Below, piece by piece: positions 44,106 through 56,625 of a DNA stretch of 64,000 bases. The notes under the pieces were generated by a model. That model saw nothing but the letters and a program-made list of their open reading frames with translations. It had not been told where the DNA came from and did not search any database. Made by a program: the position numbers and the translations under genes. The stretch spans positions 186,001 to 250,000 of the forward strand of contig JAACJP010000014.1 in NCBI GenBank assembly GCA_013368375.1, written 5' to 3'. Origin of the DNA: Tricholomella constricta. Taxonomy: Eukaryota > Basidiomycota > Agaricomycetes > Agaricales > Lyophyllaceae. Every line of letters begins with the position of its first letter. Within the stretch, counting starts at the first letter, position 1.

Positions 44106-47100
44106 CTAACGGAGCCTGCCGCTCAACCAACATACACCGCCTCCAACCCCACAACAAACACACCCCACCCCACCGAACCAACGCCCAATACCCAACAAGG
44201 AAGCAACACACCTAACCCTGCCAACGCACGCCCAGCCACACAGGCCCCTCCAAGAACCATAACCGATCACTTCAACCCACCTAGACACGCCATCAATAAC
44301 AAAATACTCCGAGCGAATATCCGAATCGGATCCTACAACATAAGAGGTGGAGGCTCAAGACAAACATCAAACAAATGGGATCAAATTAACCAGATCATGA
44401 GAGAAGACAAACTGGGAATACTGGCAGTACAAGAGACCCACTTAACTAGATCAAAAGTAAACAGGTTGAATGGCATGTTCGAAAAAAGACTACTCATCAT
44501 AAACTCCTCCCTCCACCGAAGAACAAATGCAGCAGGGGTCGCCATTATACTCAACAAACAATGGACGGCCTGGAATGAAACCCACCACTGGGAGATAGTT
44601 CCTGGCCAAGCCCTCCTGGTACAAATACCCTGGAAGAATAGCAGGGAATCAACTAGAACGATCCTCGCAATCTACGCACCTAACGACCCCGCCGAGAACA
44701 GAGAGCTGTGGATAACGCTCCAAAGAGCCTTCCGTAACAACCGCCTCCCTAACCCCAATTTTATGATAGGCGACTTCAACATAATTGAAGATGCGCTAGA
44801 CCGAATCCCCGCCCATGAAGGCGATGCCAGTGCCGTCGAAGAACTGCGAACACTGAAAAATCAATTAAACCTCATAGATGGCTGGAGGACTGAAAACGGA
44901 GAAGAAAAAGCATACTCGTACCTACAATCCACTACCTTCTCCCAATCACGAATAGATCGCATCTATATAAACCCTGAACTATACCCTTCAACGCGAGAAT
45001 GGGAAATATCCCACGAAGTATCCCTCTCTGACCACAACCTGGTATCCGTCCAGTACTTCGATTCAGGCGCCCCCAAAATAGGACGTGGGCGATGGTCGAT
45101 CCCCCAATACGCAACCGACGACGAAGAGTTCATCAAAAACCTAAAACCCCTCCTCGCACAAGCGCTCAGTCCTACCAAACCGGAGAACGTACCGCCCGAG
45201 CCTAACTCCCAACAGAGACTAAAAACCCTTAAAACCGCCATAAAAGCACACGCAAAAAAGTATGTCAGTGAAAAGGTCCCAGAATCCAAAAAGAAAATTG
45301 CAGCCAAGGAAAGAGAGCTGAAGAAAATCCTCAATGAGATCTGGACCTCAGATGACGAGAAGAAAGAACGTGCAGCAGAACTGGAGATAGAAATCCGCAA
45401 GCTCCAACTCCACCACCATCTATCAACGCGAGAGAGAACACACCTGAAGTTCGCTAAAGAAAACGAACTCATAGGGAAAACATGGATCAACGTGAACAAA
45501 GACATCAAAGGCAGAGACCAAATCCTGGCGCTCCAAAAACCCGAACCAGAGGCACGTGGGGGCCTTGAATACAACTCAGATAAAATGGTAGAGATCGCCA
45601 GAAAATACCATAGCGAAATCCAGAGTATAGGCAAGTGCTACGATGTAGCAAGAGAGGAGAGAGAAAAAGCGAAGGAAGAAGCCCTAAACGCTCTCGATAC
45701 CAGACTCACCGAGGAGGAATCAGAAGACTTGAATAAACCCCTAACAGCAAAAGAGATCAGGGAAGCCGTGTACAACTCCGCAGCCGAAAAGTCCCCGGGA
45801 CTAGATGGCATCCCGACCGAAATATGGAGAGCACTTACCAAAGACCCCGAGCGCATTGACGAGGACGAGGACGAAGAGGAGATACAGGATGCCGCCTGCC
45901 TCCTCCGCGACGCCTTCAACGACATAATTGAAAACGGTATACTCACTAAAACAGGATTCGCCGCTGGATGGATGAGTCCGATCTTCAAGAAAAAGGATAA
46001 GACAAAAATCGAAAACTACAGACCCATAACAGTCCTAAACGCGGACTACAAAATCATGACCAAAACAGTGACCGCACGCATCACCTTACCTGCCCTCAAA
46101 CTCATCCACACGGACTAGGCGGGCTTCATGAAAGGCCGACGCATCGAAAACCAAACAGACCTGATTAGAATAATGATAGACTACGGTCAGAACGAAAACG
46201 CAAAAGGACTACTCATCTTCCTCGACCAAGAAAAAGCGTACGACAAAATCCTCCATGACTTTCTGTACGAGACCCTCGAACGAATGAACTTCCCTCCGAC
46301 ATTCATCCAAAGCGTCAAGTCAATATACGGCTCAGCCTGGACTAAAGTGATGATAAACGGGTGTGTCAGCGATGCGTTTAAAGTCACAAGGGGAGTCCGA
46401 CAAGGCGACCCACTAAGCTGCCTCCTCTTCAACTTCGCCATTGAATCACTTGCCTGTATGATACGAAAGTCACATCTCAAAGGCTTCCCCATCCCAAACA
46501 CCCCGGAACGACTGATTATATCCATGTTCGCTGACGATACGACGGTGTTCCTAGCCAAAGACGATCGACTCGAAGACATAACTGCCCTACTTGAAAGATG
46601 GTGCATCGCATCAGGCGCCAAGTTCAACGTTGACAAAACTGAAATAATACCGATTGGAGACAAAGAATACCGAGACACCATCATCAGGACACGAGGAGAA
46701 GAAGAAGGCAGACCACCTATACCAGCCAACATAAAAATAGCACGTCAGGGCGAACCAGTCAGAGCACTGGGCGCCTTCGTCGGCAACGGAGTCGAAAATG
46801 GAGGAGTATGGACACCTACGATAGAAGATATTGAAAGTACACTGAAAAGATGGTCAAAAAGCCATCCCACTATAGAAGGAAAAAGACTTGTCGTAAACAT
46901 GGAAATGGGAGGACAAGTCCAGTACCCCGCTACCGTCCAAGGCATGCCGCTGTCGGTGGAGAAATACCTCAACAAACTAGCCCGCCAATTCTACTGGGCA
47001 GGAAATATAACCTACGTGAGCACCGCAGTGCTTGAACGAACTCCCCTTCAAATCTGGAGGAATACGTGGCCTTGACCTCAGCGCGAAAAGAGAAGCCATA

Positions 47101-49173
47101 GACCTCATGCGCATGAAGCGATACCTCGATCGCCCAAGATGGGCTGCGATCGCAGACATCCTTCTAGCGAAGAACATACCGTCACAGTACGGTAAACCAG
47201 ACATCAAGAGCATTAGTAGCTGCTTCACCCAGAACTGGGAAGCAGCCAAACAGACCAAGAAAAGCACTGCACCACAATACATCAGAGACATGATCAAGAC
47301 GAGTAATAAGTACGGCCTCCGACTATGGACCAACGCACCATCAGAAGACACGAAGAGATCGCTTCCAATATGGCTCCACATAGCGTCCAAGAGGACAAGA
47401 ACGGCGTCGGACGCGACCAACCTATGGGCGAAATGCCAGAGAGATAATCACAAGATCCTAACTGTGGGTGAGTTGACGGACTTCGCTACAGGACCGGAAT
47501 GCCAGGCACAAATAACCAATAATACCTCCGCCCCAAACCCCGGCCCCCAAACCCAGGACTGCCAATGCCAGATATGCACCTTCCACCGCTCTATAAACTG
47601 TACCGACCTCCAGGCCTGCAGGAGAAGCACGAACAGACTACTACTCTCACTCAGGAAAACCTGGATCCTGAACGCAGAATGAAACGAAGCAGAAGAACTT
47701 ACGAGGGAAAAGACAGAAGGCCACTTCCCTCTCAACCGAGCGAACTCGATCGCTGAATGTTTTAGAATCTTCACCACCTCAGAAGCCCCCAGTCTTGCCC
47801 TAGACGAAGACCTAGGTGCGTACCCCCGTCTCTCCATCCACAATGAAGAAGAATTCACTACAATCTACACAGACGGCTCCGGCATCGAGATCGGCACCAC
47901 GGCAGCATCAGCAGGAGGAGGAGTTTTCTTCGGTGACGATGACCCTAGAAACGTCGCATTCCGACTGCCGAATTCCCTCCCCCATACCAACAACGCAGCA
48001 GAAGTGGCTGCAGTACTAGCCGCGGTAGAGAAAGCAAGATTAGACGAACCAATAACAATCAACTCTGACTCAAAGATAACAATCCAAGCCATAAGCCAAC
48101 TAGCAATCGAAATAGAAGACCTGGGATGGATAGAAACAAGCAATCGAGAAGTCCTTGAACCCCTCTTCGCTATGCTGCGCAACAGGACTGCCCCAACGAA
48201 TATTAATAAAGTGAAGGCACATAGCGGCATTCACGGAAACGAGAGGGCCGACAACCTGGCTAATGAGGGAGCCCATCACCCCACACCACAAATTGTCCTC
48301 CTCCTTACCCCCAACGCTTTTAAAACAACGCAAGGAGCACGACTTCATTCCACGACCCAAGCCCTGCTCTACAAAGGGATAAGAAAAATCAAAGCAAGTA
48401 AAACGAAGGCCCGGAGGCAAACAACCTGCCACCTAGATATTGCGAGACATGAAATTGAACAACGAACAGGACGCGCACCCACCGACAAAGCGATCTGGTC
48501 CTCCCTGAGAAAAGGGCACCTACTCACAAACAAGCGAGCACGTCAACTCATTTGGAAACTTATGCACCACGGTCTCCCAATCGGAGAGTTCTGGAACCAA
48601 ATCACTAACTACGAACACAGAGCTGAATGCAGAGAATGTGGCACTACGGAATCCCCTGAACACATCTTCACTGAATGTAAATTCTCCGGCCAGGAGACGA
48701 TCTGGAAAACAGTCAAAACTATCTTTAAGAACAAAAAAATACCGTGGAGAACCCCCTCCCTCGGTACCGTCCTAGGGTGCGGTATATCTGAATTAACTCA
48801 TGGACAGAACAAAAATAAACTAACCGCAGCAGACCGCCTATACACGATCATTATTGCAGAAGCTTCCCAACAAATCTGGCGTACCCGATGCGACTAGTGT
48901 ATGGACAAGGGGGAAGACCCCCTCCTAGCACAATCTAACACCGAAATCCATAACAAATGGATCGCACAGCTAAATAAAGTAATCCGCGCCGACATACTGT
49001 CCTCGAGCTATAAACCACGCAAGAACATAAATAAGAAACGCATGAACCTACCAACCGAGGAATGTGTCATCGACACCTGGTGGGACGTCGTCACTAGCAA
49101 CTCAGACCTGGAATGGGAAGTCAATAAGAAATCAAGAAGGAGGAAAGTTGGGGTTTTAGTGGGTAACATTTAA
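44106..49173 (+). pseudogene. LINE ORF2: endonuclease, RT, RNase H, zinc motif; several lesions
   Basis: Endonuclease: IGSYNIRGGGSRQ (~44325), LAVQETH, MIGDFNIIED, SLSDHNLVS. RT: SPGLDGIPTEIW, IENYRPITVLNADYK, FLDQEKAYDKI (first D), GVRQGDPLSCLLFN, MFADDTTVFL (FADD ~46525). RNase H: IYTDGSGIEIG, NNAAEVAAV, NSDSKITI, HSGIHGNERADNLA. C-terminal CRECGTTESPEHIFTEC. Lesions: TAG at 46116 within HTD-AGFMKGR (Q expected), one-base frameshift near 47030, TGA at 47680, TAG at 48895; final stop 49171-49173. The protein would do target-primed reverse transcription; this copy cannot. Confidence 0.85.
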
Positions 49174-49332
49174 TGAGTCCCACACTTGCCGCCTCGGCGG
49201 CGTGCATAATGGCATTTCCTCGGCAGTGGACCCCCTTCGATTTCGGACGACTATCTCACCTGCCCAAGGGCACCCAACTCACATCACCCCCCTCCATCCA
49301 GCTGATTAAACAGGCTAACCTTGTTTCCCTGG

Positions 49333-49368
49333 TTTAATCATGCATACCCGTAGGGTATGCAAGCTCCA

Positions 49369-49402
<34 letters not shown>
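49333..49402 (+). other. LINE 3' hairpin and poly(A) tail
   Basis: GCATACCCGTAGGGTATGC (8-bp stem, short loop, ~49341-49360) directly before ~30 A. Stem-loops near the 3' end can be the RT recognition site in LINEs. The A-run marks the insertion's 3' end; E2 sequence resumes at about 49402. Confidence 0.75.
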
Positions 49403-52400
49403 CAAAGAAAAGATGGAAACCCAGGGTTTTCCAAACGGAGACAAGTGAATACTCCCCCACTTGACTTCAGAAACAAATTTGCTATTCTATCGGTGGACAA
49501 TATGGATGACTCAGATAAGCCTATTACAGGAGTAGAGACAGGAAGTATTAATACACGCAGTACTACACCCTTATCTACAACTGAACGGGGGCCTGACGAA
49601 AGTCAGCTTGGTGGCCAGGAGCCATGCTTAATTCCCAAATCAACAGAGTTAATTTCTTTTACAACCGGTCCGAAAGAGGGAGAACAATATTTTATCAGAA
49701 CCCTTAACCAAAGGGAATTAAAACTTTCAATAACTATCACAACTGTCGACACACATGCAACAACACAAACTCAAGCGCTTCTCGACTCTGGAGCGACGGG
49801 CATGTTCATTGACAGGAAGTATGTCCAACAGCAGGGCTGGGCAACACGTCCCCTTCATACTCCCATAAAAGTATACAACGTGGATGGGACACTGAACCAA
49901 AGTGGATCAATCACTGAAGAGATTACCTTGATGGTTAATCACAAGGGACACAAGGAACGTGCAGTATTCGAAATCACTGAATTGAGAAAGACCAATGTAA
50001 TTATTGGACATACCTGGCTAAAAAAACATAATCCTGAGATAGACTGGCAAACAGGTGAGGTGAAGCTTACACGCTGCCCACATGAATGCAATGTCTACAT
50101 CAGACAAGCAAAAAAAGAAAGGAAACGAAAGGCCATTGCTAGCAAATGGCAATATAAACCTTCAGTTGAAGAGATAGAGGATGAAGAGGCTCACCTCTAC
50201 CGAGGAGGCATCATGACAGAGGATGAGGGAGCTATCTTGGAAGAGATCACTTTTGACAAAGATCTCGATGAGGTAGTGGAAGATGTCTTTATTCGAACGG
50301 CAGAAAAGGATGAAAATGAAAAACACATATACACTGCAGAAGAGTTGGAGAAACAAATACCCAGGCGGTATCGACGCTGGCTAAAAGTCTTCGAGAAAAG
50401 GGGGTCACAACGAATGCCAGAACGGAAGAAGTGGGATCACGAAATTGAACTGAAGCCGGACTTCATAACAAAGAAGGCCCGAAACATTCCACTTTCACCA
50501 GTGGAACAGAAGGAGGTTGACGACTTCCTAAATGATCAACTGGAAAAAGGATATATACGTGAAAGCAAGTCTCCACAAACCAGTGCAGTGTTCTTTGTAC
50601 CGAAGAAGGACGGAAAGAAACAAATGGTACAGGACTACCGGTATCTAACGACAGGAACAATTCGAAATAACTATCCATTACCTATGATATCTGACCTTAT
50701 TGACAAAGCTGGAAAATCGAAATACTTTACTAAAATAGACTTACGATGGGGCTATAATAACGTACGTATTAAAGAAGGAGACGAATGGAAGGCAGCCTTC
50801 ACGACACACAGGGGGGCCTTCGAACCACTCGTTATGTATTTTGGACTTTGCAACTCGCTCGCTACCTTCCAAACTATGATGAATAGTTTACTTAAAGATT
50901 TGATTGACAAAGGACACGTAGTAGTTTACATAGACGATATACTTATCTTTACGGACACAAAAGAGGAGAACGAGCGAATTACGGAAGAAGTGTTGGAGAT
51001 TCTGTTGACAAACGACTTATTCTTAAAACCAGAGAAGTGCTTCTTCAGCACTACTTCGGTAGAATTTCTTGGGTTGATCCTGGGAGGAGGAGAAGTAAAG
51101 ATGGACACCACCAAAACCAACGCAATAACCTCATGGCCTATTCCGAAGTCTGTAAAAGATGTTAGGAAATTCTTGGAGTTTGCCAACTTTTATCGTCGAT
51201 TTATTGAAGGGTTTTCCAAAATCGCAACTCCCCTAAATAATCTATTACGGAAAGAACAGAAGTGGGAATGGACAGAACAACAACAAGGAGCTTTTGAGGA
51301 ACTCAAAGCACGTTTCACGTCGAAACCAATCTTGGTAATGGCAGAACCCAATAAACCGCTGCGAGTGGAATCAGACACTTCGGACTTTGCAACAGGAGCA
51401 ATCTTATCTATGAAATGTGATGATGATAAATGGAGGCCATGTGCTTTTTACTCAAAATCACTCAGTGACGTGGAGCGTAATTATGACGTGCATGACAAGG
51501 AAATGCTGGGCATCATTCGAGCTCTGGAAACTTGGCGACATCATCTCGAAGGAGCACTACATAAGGTTGGGATCTGGTCAGATCACAGAAACCTTCAATA
51601 CTTCATGACATCAAAGAAACTTAACCGACGACAGGCTCGATGGGCACTATATTTATCCAGATTTGATTTTGAATTATTGCACATACCAGGCAGCTCTATG
51701 GGGAAAGCGGATGCACTGTCCAGGAGGCCAGATCATAGAGAGGGAGTGGAAAGTGACAACATGAAGGTGACACTGCTGAAACCCAAATTCTTTGCGATCA
51801 AAGCACTGCAACAAGGCCATGTGTTAATCGATAGAGCAGAAGAAGACTTGTTGACACATGTTCGGAAGTCAAAGGAGCTGGACGAATCAGTAGTGAAAGC
51901 ACTGGAAGAGATGAAACGATCACCAACAAAGCGATTGAGATCAGAAGAATGGACCGAAGAACAAGGACTCATTTTATTTAGAGGCAAGGTCTATGTACCA
52001 AAGGATGTCCAACTACAACGAGAACTTGTCAAACTCCATCACGATACACCAGTGGCAGGACACCCGGGTCGCTTCAGAACTCTGGAACTGGTTTCTAGAA
52101 ATTCCTGGTGGCCAGGAATGACCAAGTTCATTTTTGCCTACGTGGATAGATGTGACAAATGCCAACATTTCAAACAGTTCCCCGCACCACCAGTCGGTAA
52201 ATTAATGCCAATCACCACACCAATGGAACCCTGGAAGGCAGTAGCAGCAGACTTCATCATAGGATTACTGCATGCGCAGGGGTACGATGCAATCCTTGTA
52301 GTGGTTGATCGAGCAAAAAAGGGAATTCATGTCATCCCTTGTACATCAGAAATATCTACTACAGGGCTGGCTAAACTATATCGGGACCATGTCTGGAAGC

Positions 52401-53134
52401 TACACGGCATGCCAGACGACATCATAGCAGACCGAGGACCCCAGTTCGCATCAAAAATGATGAAAGAACTAAATAAACTATTGGGAATACAAACTAAATT
52501 AACCACCGCCTTTCATCCGCAAACAGATGGGCAAACAGAACGAACAAATCAGGAGATTGAACAGTATCTACGACTATTTGTGAACCACCGGCAAAATGAT
52601 TGGCCTGAATGGCTGGCATTAGCTGAGTTCGCACATAATAATGCTATTCACTCGGCAACACAGGTGTCGCCATTTTATGCTACCTACGGACTTCATCCTC
52701 GGATGGGATTCGAACCAAGAAGACAAAGCAGGAATGAGGCAGCAAATGAATTCGCTAGCCGAATGAAGAAAATACACGAGGAAGCCCAGGCGGCATTATG
52801 TAAAGCCAGAGAGGAAATGAGAAGATATGCAGATCAGCGAAGAGGAGATGTACCGGAATATTCAGTGGGACAAAAGGTCTGGCTTGAAACGGACAACTTG
52901 CAACTCACGTGTCCATCGCGCAAGTTGACCGAAAAGAGAATTGGACCTTATGAGATCATCGAAATCATTTCGGAGAACGCAGTCAGGCTAAAATTGCCAG
53001 CAACCCTGAAAATCTATCCTGTCATCAATGTTTCACGAATTCGCCCTTACTCGGAACCAGAAATTCCTGGACAAACAACAGAACCACCACCCCCAGTAGA
53101 GATTGAAGGACAGCTAGAATATGAAGTCGAGTAA
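49402..53134 (+). CDS. E2 Pol: protease, RT, RNase H, integrase
   Basis: The frame is open through the LINE poly(A) from 49340, but authentic E2 sequence begins near 49402 (KDGNPGFSKRRQVNTPPLDF). Protease: LLDSGATG (~49780) and IIGHTWLKKH. RT: FVPKKDGKKQMVQDYRYLT, KIDLRWGYNN, VVYIDDILIFTD (YIDD ~50928). RNase H: VESDTSDFATGAILS, HDKEMLGIIRALETW, PGSSMGKADALSRR. Integrase: HHDTPVAGHPG with CDKCQ (zinc HHCC), catalytic D in VAADFIIGL, D in IIADRGPQF, E in NQEIEQYLRLF; then a GPY/F-like KRIGPYEIIEI. No stop within the ~1,240-residue frame, which ends YEVE-TAA at 53132-53134, just before the chromodomain. Confidence 0.9.
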
Positions 53135-53402
53135 ATCCTTGATTCTCGACTCTTCCGAAACCAATTCCAATACCTAGTGAAGTAGAAAGGCTATACCACT
53201 GAACACAACACCTGGGAACCAGCTAAAAATGTCAAAAATGCCAAGGATGCTGTAAATGAATTCCATTGTTTAAATCCATCTGCCCCTCGAAGAATTCAAG
53301 CTACATCACGCAAGGACTTCCTTAAATTGTTTCGCCCATATGAAAATCACACACACACGCCACAGGGTCTCAAATCTCGGATAAATATCACAGAACCCTG
53401 AA
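53135..53402 (+). pseudogene. E2 chromodomain, disrupted by stops
   Basis: In frame with Pol after TAA: ILDSRLFRNQFQYLVK, TAG (W expected in VKWKGY), KGYTTEHNTWEPAKNVKNAK, DAVNEFHCLNPSAP, ending NITEP. This is a chromodomain of the chromovirus type, which steers integration to modified histones. Two stops within ~75 bp mean this copy makes integrase without it unless read through. Confidence 0.8.
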
Positions 53403-53435
53403 GTCCATACCCATCATCACCCTACTCTCAAAGAC

Positions 53436-53612
53436 ATGAACCCTTACCCAGTCGGCACCCGCGTTTTCTTTTGGGCATCTAATGCTCACATTATCTTCGG
53501 CCTGGTGGAGTCAATCAGTCGAATGCTCGATGGGACCATCATTCTATCTGTCAAAACGGATAGTGGCTCAACAGTCACTCTACCAGCAGCGGGCTTCACC
53601 AGAATGACTTAA
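53436..53612 (+). CDS. Small 58-codon ORF between E2 pol and 3' LTR
   Basis: ATG 53436, stop TAA 53610-53612: MNPYPVGTRVFFWASNAHII ... GSTVTLPAAGFTRMT. The pattern (VGTRVFF, GLVESISRMLDGTIILSV) looks like a small beta-barrel (SH3/Tudor-like) protein, which is inference only. It is the only ORF in the 250 bp between pol and the LTR, in another frame from Pol. It could be a real accessory ORF or a relic of the integrase/chromodomain tail. Confidence 0.45.
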   Translation: MNPYPVGTRVFFWASNAHIIFGLVESISRMLDGTIILSVKTDSGSTVTLPAAGFTRMT

Positions 53613-53655
53613 AAGAAGATGTCTTGCCTGGAAGTCGAGTCTAGTGAAGGAGTAA

Positions 53656-54149
53656 TGTCAGGAGATGAACTTTTTGATATCTAATCTCTCTTTATCTATT
53701 CAGAAAACCAATCGGACATCTTATCTAAGTAGATAGTTGTATGTAATGGATAACAGTCAGCATGACTGCGACGCAGCATGGCTTACTCATGGCTTACTCA
53801 TGGCTTACTCATGGCTTACTCATGGCTTACTCATGGCTGACTCATTGCTTACTCAGAGCACAGTCCAACATGCTGCATCCACATGTTATTAACCAATAGC
53901 TGTATTCCCTCATGGACACATGTATATGGTACCATTCTAGCATGTATCTTGTAAAGTAGTATATATAGGACAATAAACCATCCAGAGTCCTCATTCGAGT
54001 TCTCTTAGGATTTCCACTACTTCTAGTGTGAACACTTGAGATTACTAGAATAACCAACATCGCTCTTATCCTCTTTCTCTCTCGCTCTCAATCTTACTAG
54101 TAGAGTATTCTTGTGGGAGCCCGCTATCATTGGTAGTGTTGCCCTAACA
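53656..54149 (+). repeat. E2 3' LTR (494 bp)
   Basis: Same as 39521-40003 with a handful of substitutions and five rather than four GGCTTACTCAT units, which accounts for the 11-bp length difference. Preceded by purine-rich GTGAAGGAGTAA; followed by CCGGC. Confidence 0.93.
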
Positions 54150-54154
54150 CCGGC

Positions 54155-54272
54155 CCTCACGTACCATACTCGCATATAGTCGTCCTTCTGACATGGGGGA
54201 ATCCTTTACTCTATTCTCATTGGATTCCCCTCTGCTAGTACGACTAAGCTCTGCTCGGAGGTCACCCTAACG
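54155..54272 (+). repeat. E1 3' LTR, terminal part
   Basis: Continues the E1 LTR from CCTCACGTACC to GTCACCCTAACG (final A now G), then GTGTC at 54273-54277, the E1 target duplication. Confidence 0.88.
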
Positions 54273-54277
54273 GTGTC

Positions 54278-56500
54278 GGTATTGTTCTGGGGTCAGGTTT
54301 TGGTTGGGCCTAGGAGTTGCTGTGGTGGTGGTGGGGGTCGTTGAGGGATTGCAAAGTGGCCTCCTCCTGGATTTCCTGGTGGGCCTCCTCCTCCTCCTCC
54401 TCCATGACCTCCCCCTCCCCATCCCAGGCCTCCTCCTCCCCACCTGGGAGCTCCTGGGCCGCCTGGTCCTCTTGGTGGTCTGTATCCTCTGTGACCTCCT
54501 CCTCCTCTGGGTCCTCCTACTCCTCCGGGACCTCCTCCGCCTCCACCAGGGCCTCCTCCCCCTCCTGGTCCCCCAGGGCTGTTTTTCCATTGAGATCCTC
54601 TTGGGGTTGATGGTCCCAAAGGTCCCGGAGGTGGTTGGGGTTGTGAGGGTGGTCCATTGTATTGGGGGTTTGATCGTCTGCCAGGTATTCGGGGGGCTGG
54701 TCCGGGGTTGTGGCCAGTCCTGTATTGTTCAAACTGGGGAAATTGTTGTTGTGCCCATTGCCTTCCATCGAAAATGTTTACGTTCTGGGGCCAGGGTCCG
54801 CTCTGGTTCCATGTTGTTCTCTTGGGGAGATTGGGCATGGGCCTTGCGGTGACCTCCTGTTCTGGTTTGCCAGGTGAGGTGGTGTTTGGTGCCAGTCTTC
54901 TCGTGTCCTAGGGGATTCTCCCTCTCTTTCTTCTGGGTTTTCTTCAGGTAATTCATAGCTGTGGGCATACAATAGTGGTGTTGGGATTCCTCGTTCTGAC
55001 AGAGGTAGGGGAATGTTTGCAGGTTCTCTCTGAGGTATTGTTTCTTGGGTTACTGTTAGGGGAACTCCCTTTCGCACCCTCCGACGCTCACTGATCGTCC
55101 CCCCGCTCATGTGATCGTTCCCGATTGTTCGCGATCCCAACCCCCGACGCTCCGACCCAAGTGTCAGTGTATATACTTACACACTTCCTGTCTTTTCCCA
55201 TCTCTCCTTGCACGCACCCGATGCCGATCCCGACCACCCGACATCCCGATGTCGGCTGCCCCAACTCGTGCCCGTACCCTGAGCCATGAGAATTGGACAG
55301 CATCGAGAACGTGTCCATACACGCGCCGCAGACCATTCCTTGATTATTATGTACAGTACTTGTATATAGTCGGCCTACTGGCACTGGGGATCCTTGGTCT
55401 ATTCTCTTCGGATTCCTCTCTGCCAGGTAAGCCCCTCTTTACATTCCTTACTGTACTTAATATAACTTCGGATTCTCCTCTGCCAGTACAACTCAGCTCT
55501 GCTAGTGAGGTCACCCTAACAGTTACGAAGGTTCTGTGTGGGCCTTGGAAACCCGAGTTTGGCCTAGAAAATGGTCCTTCAATCGGAGTGTTCTCTTCAG
55601 GAATCCTTTGTAGGTTGTTGGCTCCCTAGAAACCAAACATCAAAGCTCTTCATGCATCTGTTCCTAGCGTGATGGTGGGTTTGTACCCTTCTTGGCTGGG
55701 GTGTGCATTCCCTTGGTTTATTCCCCTAAGTAGAGCCAAAGCTGTCTGCATATTTACAGTGCTTGTTGCTTGCGGGGGTTCTTTGAATCTGGTTTTGATT
55801 CTGGAGGGAACGGGTTCTTGTATTGGCATGTGGAAAGACCGTCCCATACTTTGGGGGTCAGAGAATCTTCTTCCCTCATTTGACGTTTGGATTTCTCCAG
55901 CCAAGGTGTATAACCTTCTTTTGTTTTCCCCCATTTGCAACAACACCATCAGTTGTGGGGGCAGCCGGTGTGCTTCGTGCAGTTGCATGGTTGACAACAC
56001 AAGGTTGGCCCATTGTTCTGGTGTTCTGGGTTGGTAATCCATCCTCATCGTTTTGACTAGGAGCTCATGCGCTTGATGCAAAAACTCTTCTCTCGACATG
56101 CGGAGCTCGTAGAGTATCCTCTCATGGTCTGAGCCATGTAGGAAAGGATTTTGTTGATGGGAAAATCGTCCCTGTCCTTCCTCCTGTGCTCTATCCCTCC
56201 TTTAGAACATCTCTGGGTTCCTCAACCTCTTGTAGTATGATCCGGGGGTCTGGTTACTTGAAGGCAGAGGTCCTGAGATCATTGGCGATGGCAGTAAGGG
56301 GGGATAATTGGGGGTGGTGAGTTGGTAGGACAGATTGAACATGTTTGAGGGGGTCCGTGATAGAGGTTGCTGTGGGTCTTGACTGACGGAAGAGAAATCC
56401 CCTTCATGTTGGCCTGGTTGGAAGATGTTGTGTTCCAGCCGGGACCTGTTGGATCTGAACGTCCCTTGCATCATGGTCTTGTTGAGGCAGGAAAGGTTTC
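54278..56500 (-). pseudogene. Old Ty3 Gag, N-terminal and middle region, degenerate
   Basis: Minus-strand pieces read in order from the right: 56474-56202 (MFNLSYQLTTPNYPPLLPSP), a TAA at 56202-56204, then in the same frame 56099-55650 (MSREEFLHQAHELLVKTMRM, PEQWANLVLSTMQLHEAHRL). After the solo LTR the frame pieces at 54838-54293 are Gly/Pro-rich. The C-terminal capsid lies at 28532-29148, beyond E1. Its LTR is at 56626-56953. The element provides the landing site for E1 and the solo LTR. Confidence 0.6.
55054..55521 (+). repeat. Solo LTR related to E1 (468 bp)
   Basis: TGTTAGGGGAACTCCC ... GTCACCCTAACA with TATA-like GTATATAGTC, resembling the E1 LTR; flanked by GTTAC at 55049-55053 and 55522-55526. 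No internal element sequence is present, so it arose by LTR-LTR recombination. Confidence 0.9.
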
Positions 56501-56625
56501 GAAAGGTGGTGGCGAAGGCCTTCTTTGTGTGAAAGATGGACCTTCAAAATTTTGATAGCGGATGGTGGCGTTGGGCTCCACTGCCGTCAAGGACATGTCC
56601 GGTGGGTGGGGAAACCTCGATATTA

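Larger units (their letters stand above)
41720..49402 (+). mobile_element. Tad1-like LINE inserted between E2 gag and pol
   Basis: Begins near the C-run at about 41710-41720 and ends in poly(A) (49370-49400). It has an ORF1 with a CCHC knuckle and a predicted intron, and an ORF2 with endonuclease, RT, RNase H and a C-terminal zinc motif, plus a hairpin (GCATACCC / GGGTATGC) just before the A-run. Several stops and a frameshift make it dead. Its family differs from the LINE of the inverted repeat. Confidence 0.85.
39521..54149 (+). mobile_element. Ty3 chromovirus E2 (LINE-interrupted) inserted in E1 3' LTR
   Basis: LTRs 39521-40003 and 53656-54149, flanked by CCGGC at 39516-39520 and 54150-54154. 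Order: LTR, primer site, gag, LINE insertion, pol (protease, RT, RNase H, integrase), damaged chromodomain, a 58-codon ORF, LTR. Without the LINE it is ~7 kb. LTRs are nearly identical except a repeat-number change, so insertion is fairly recent. Confidence 0.92.
29246..54272 (+). mobile_element. Ty3 chromovirus E1, heavily nested and rearranged
   Basis: 5' LTR 29246-29675; the 3' LTR is split (39323-39520, resuming 54155-54272). The 5-bp duplication GTGTC lies at 29241-29245 and 54273-54277. Inside: broken gag, a LINE composite, pol remnants, a ~0.77-kb inversion, and the complete element E2 inserted in the 3' LTR. Without E2 and the LINE only ~4.6 kb of E1 remain. Confidence 0.85.

Noticed and set aside
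54304..54852. 182-codon Leu-rich plus ORF
   Set aside because: Antisense of the Gly/Pro-rich Gag segment; hydrophobicity comes from CCT/CTC repeats, not a membrane protein.
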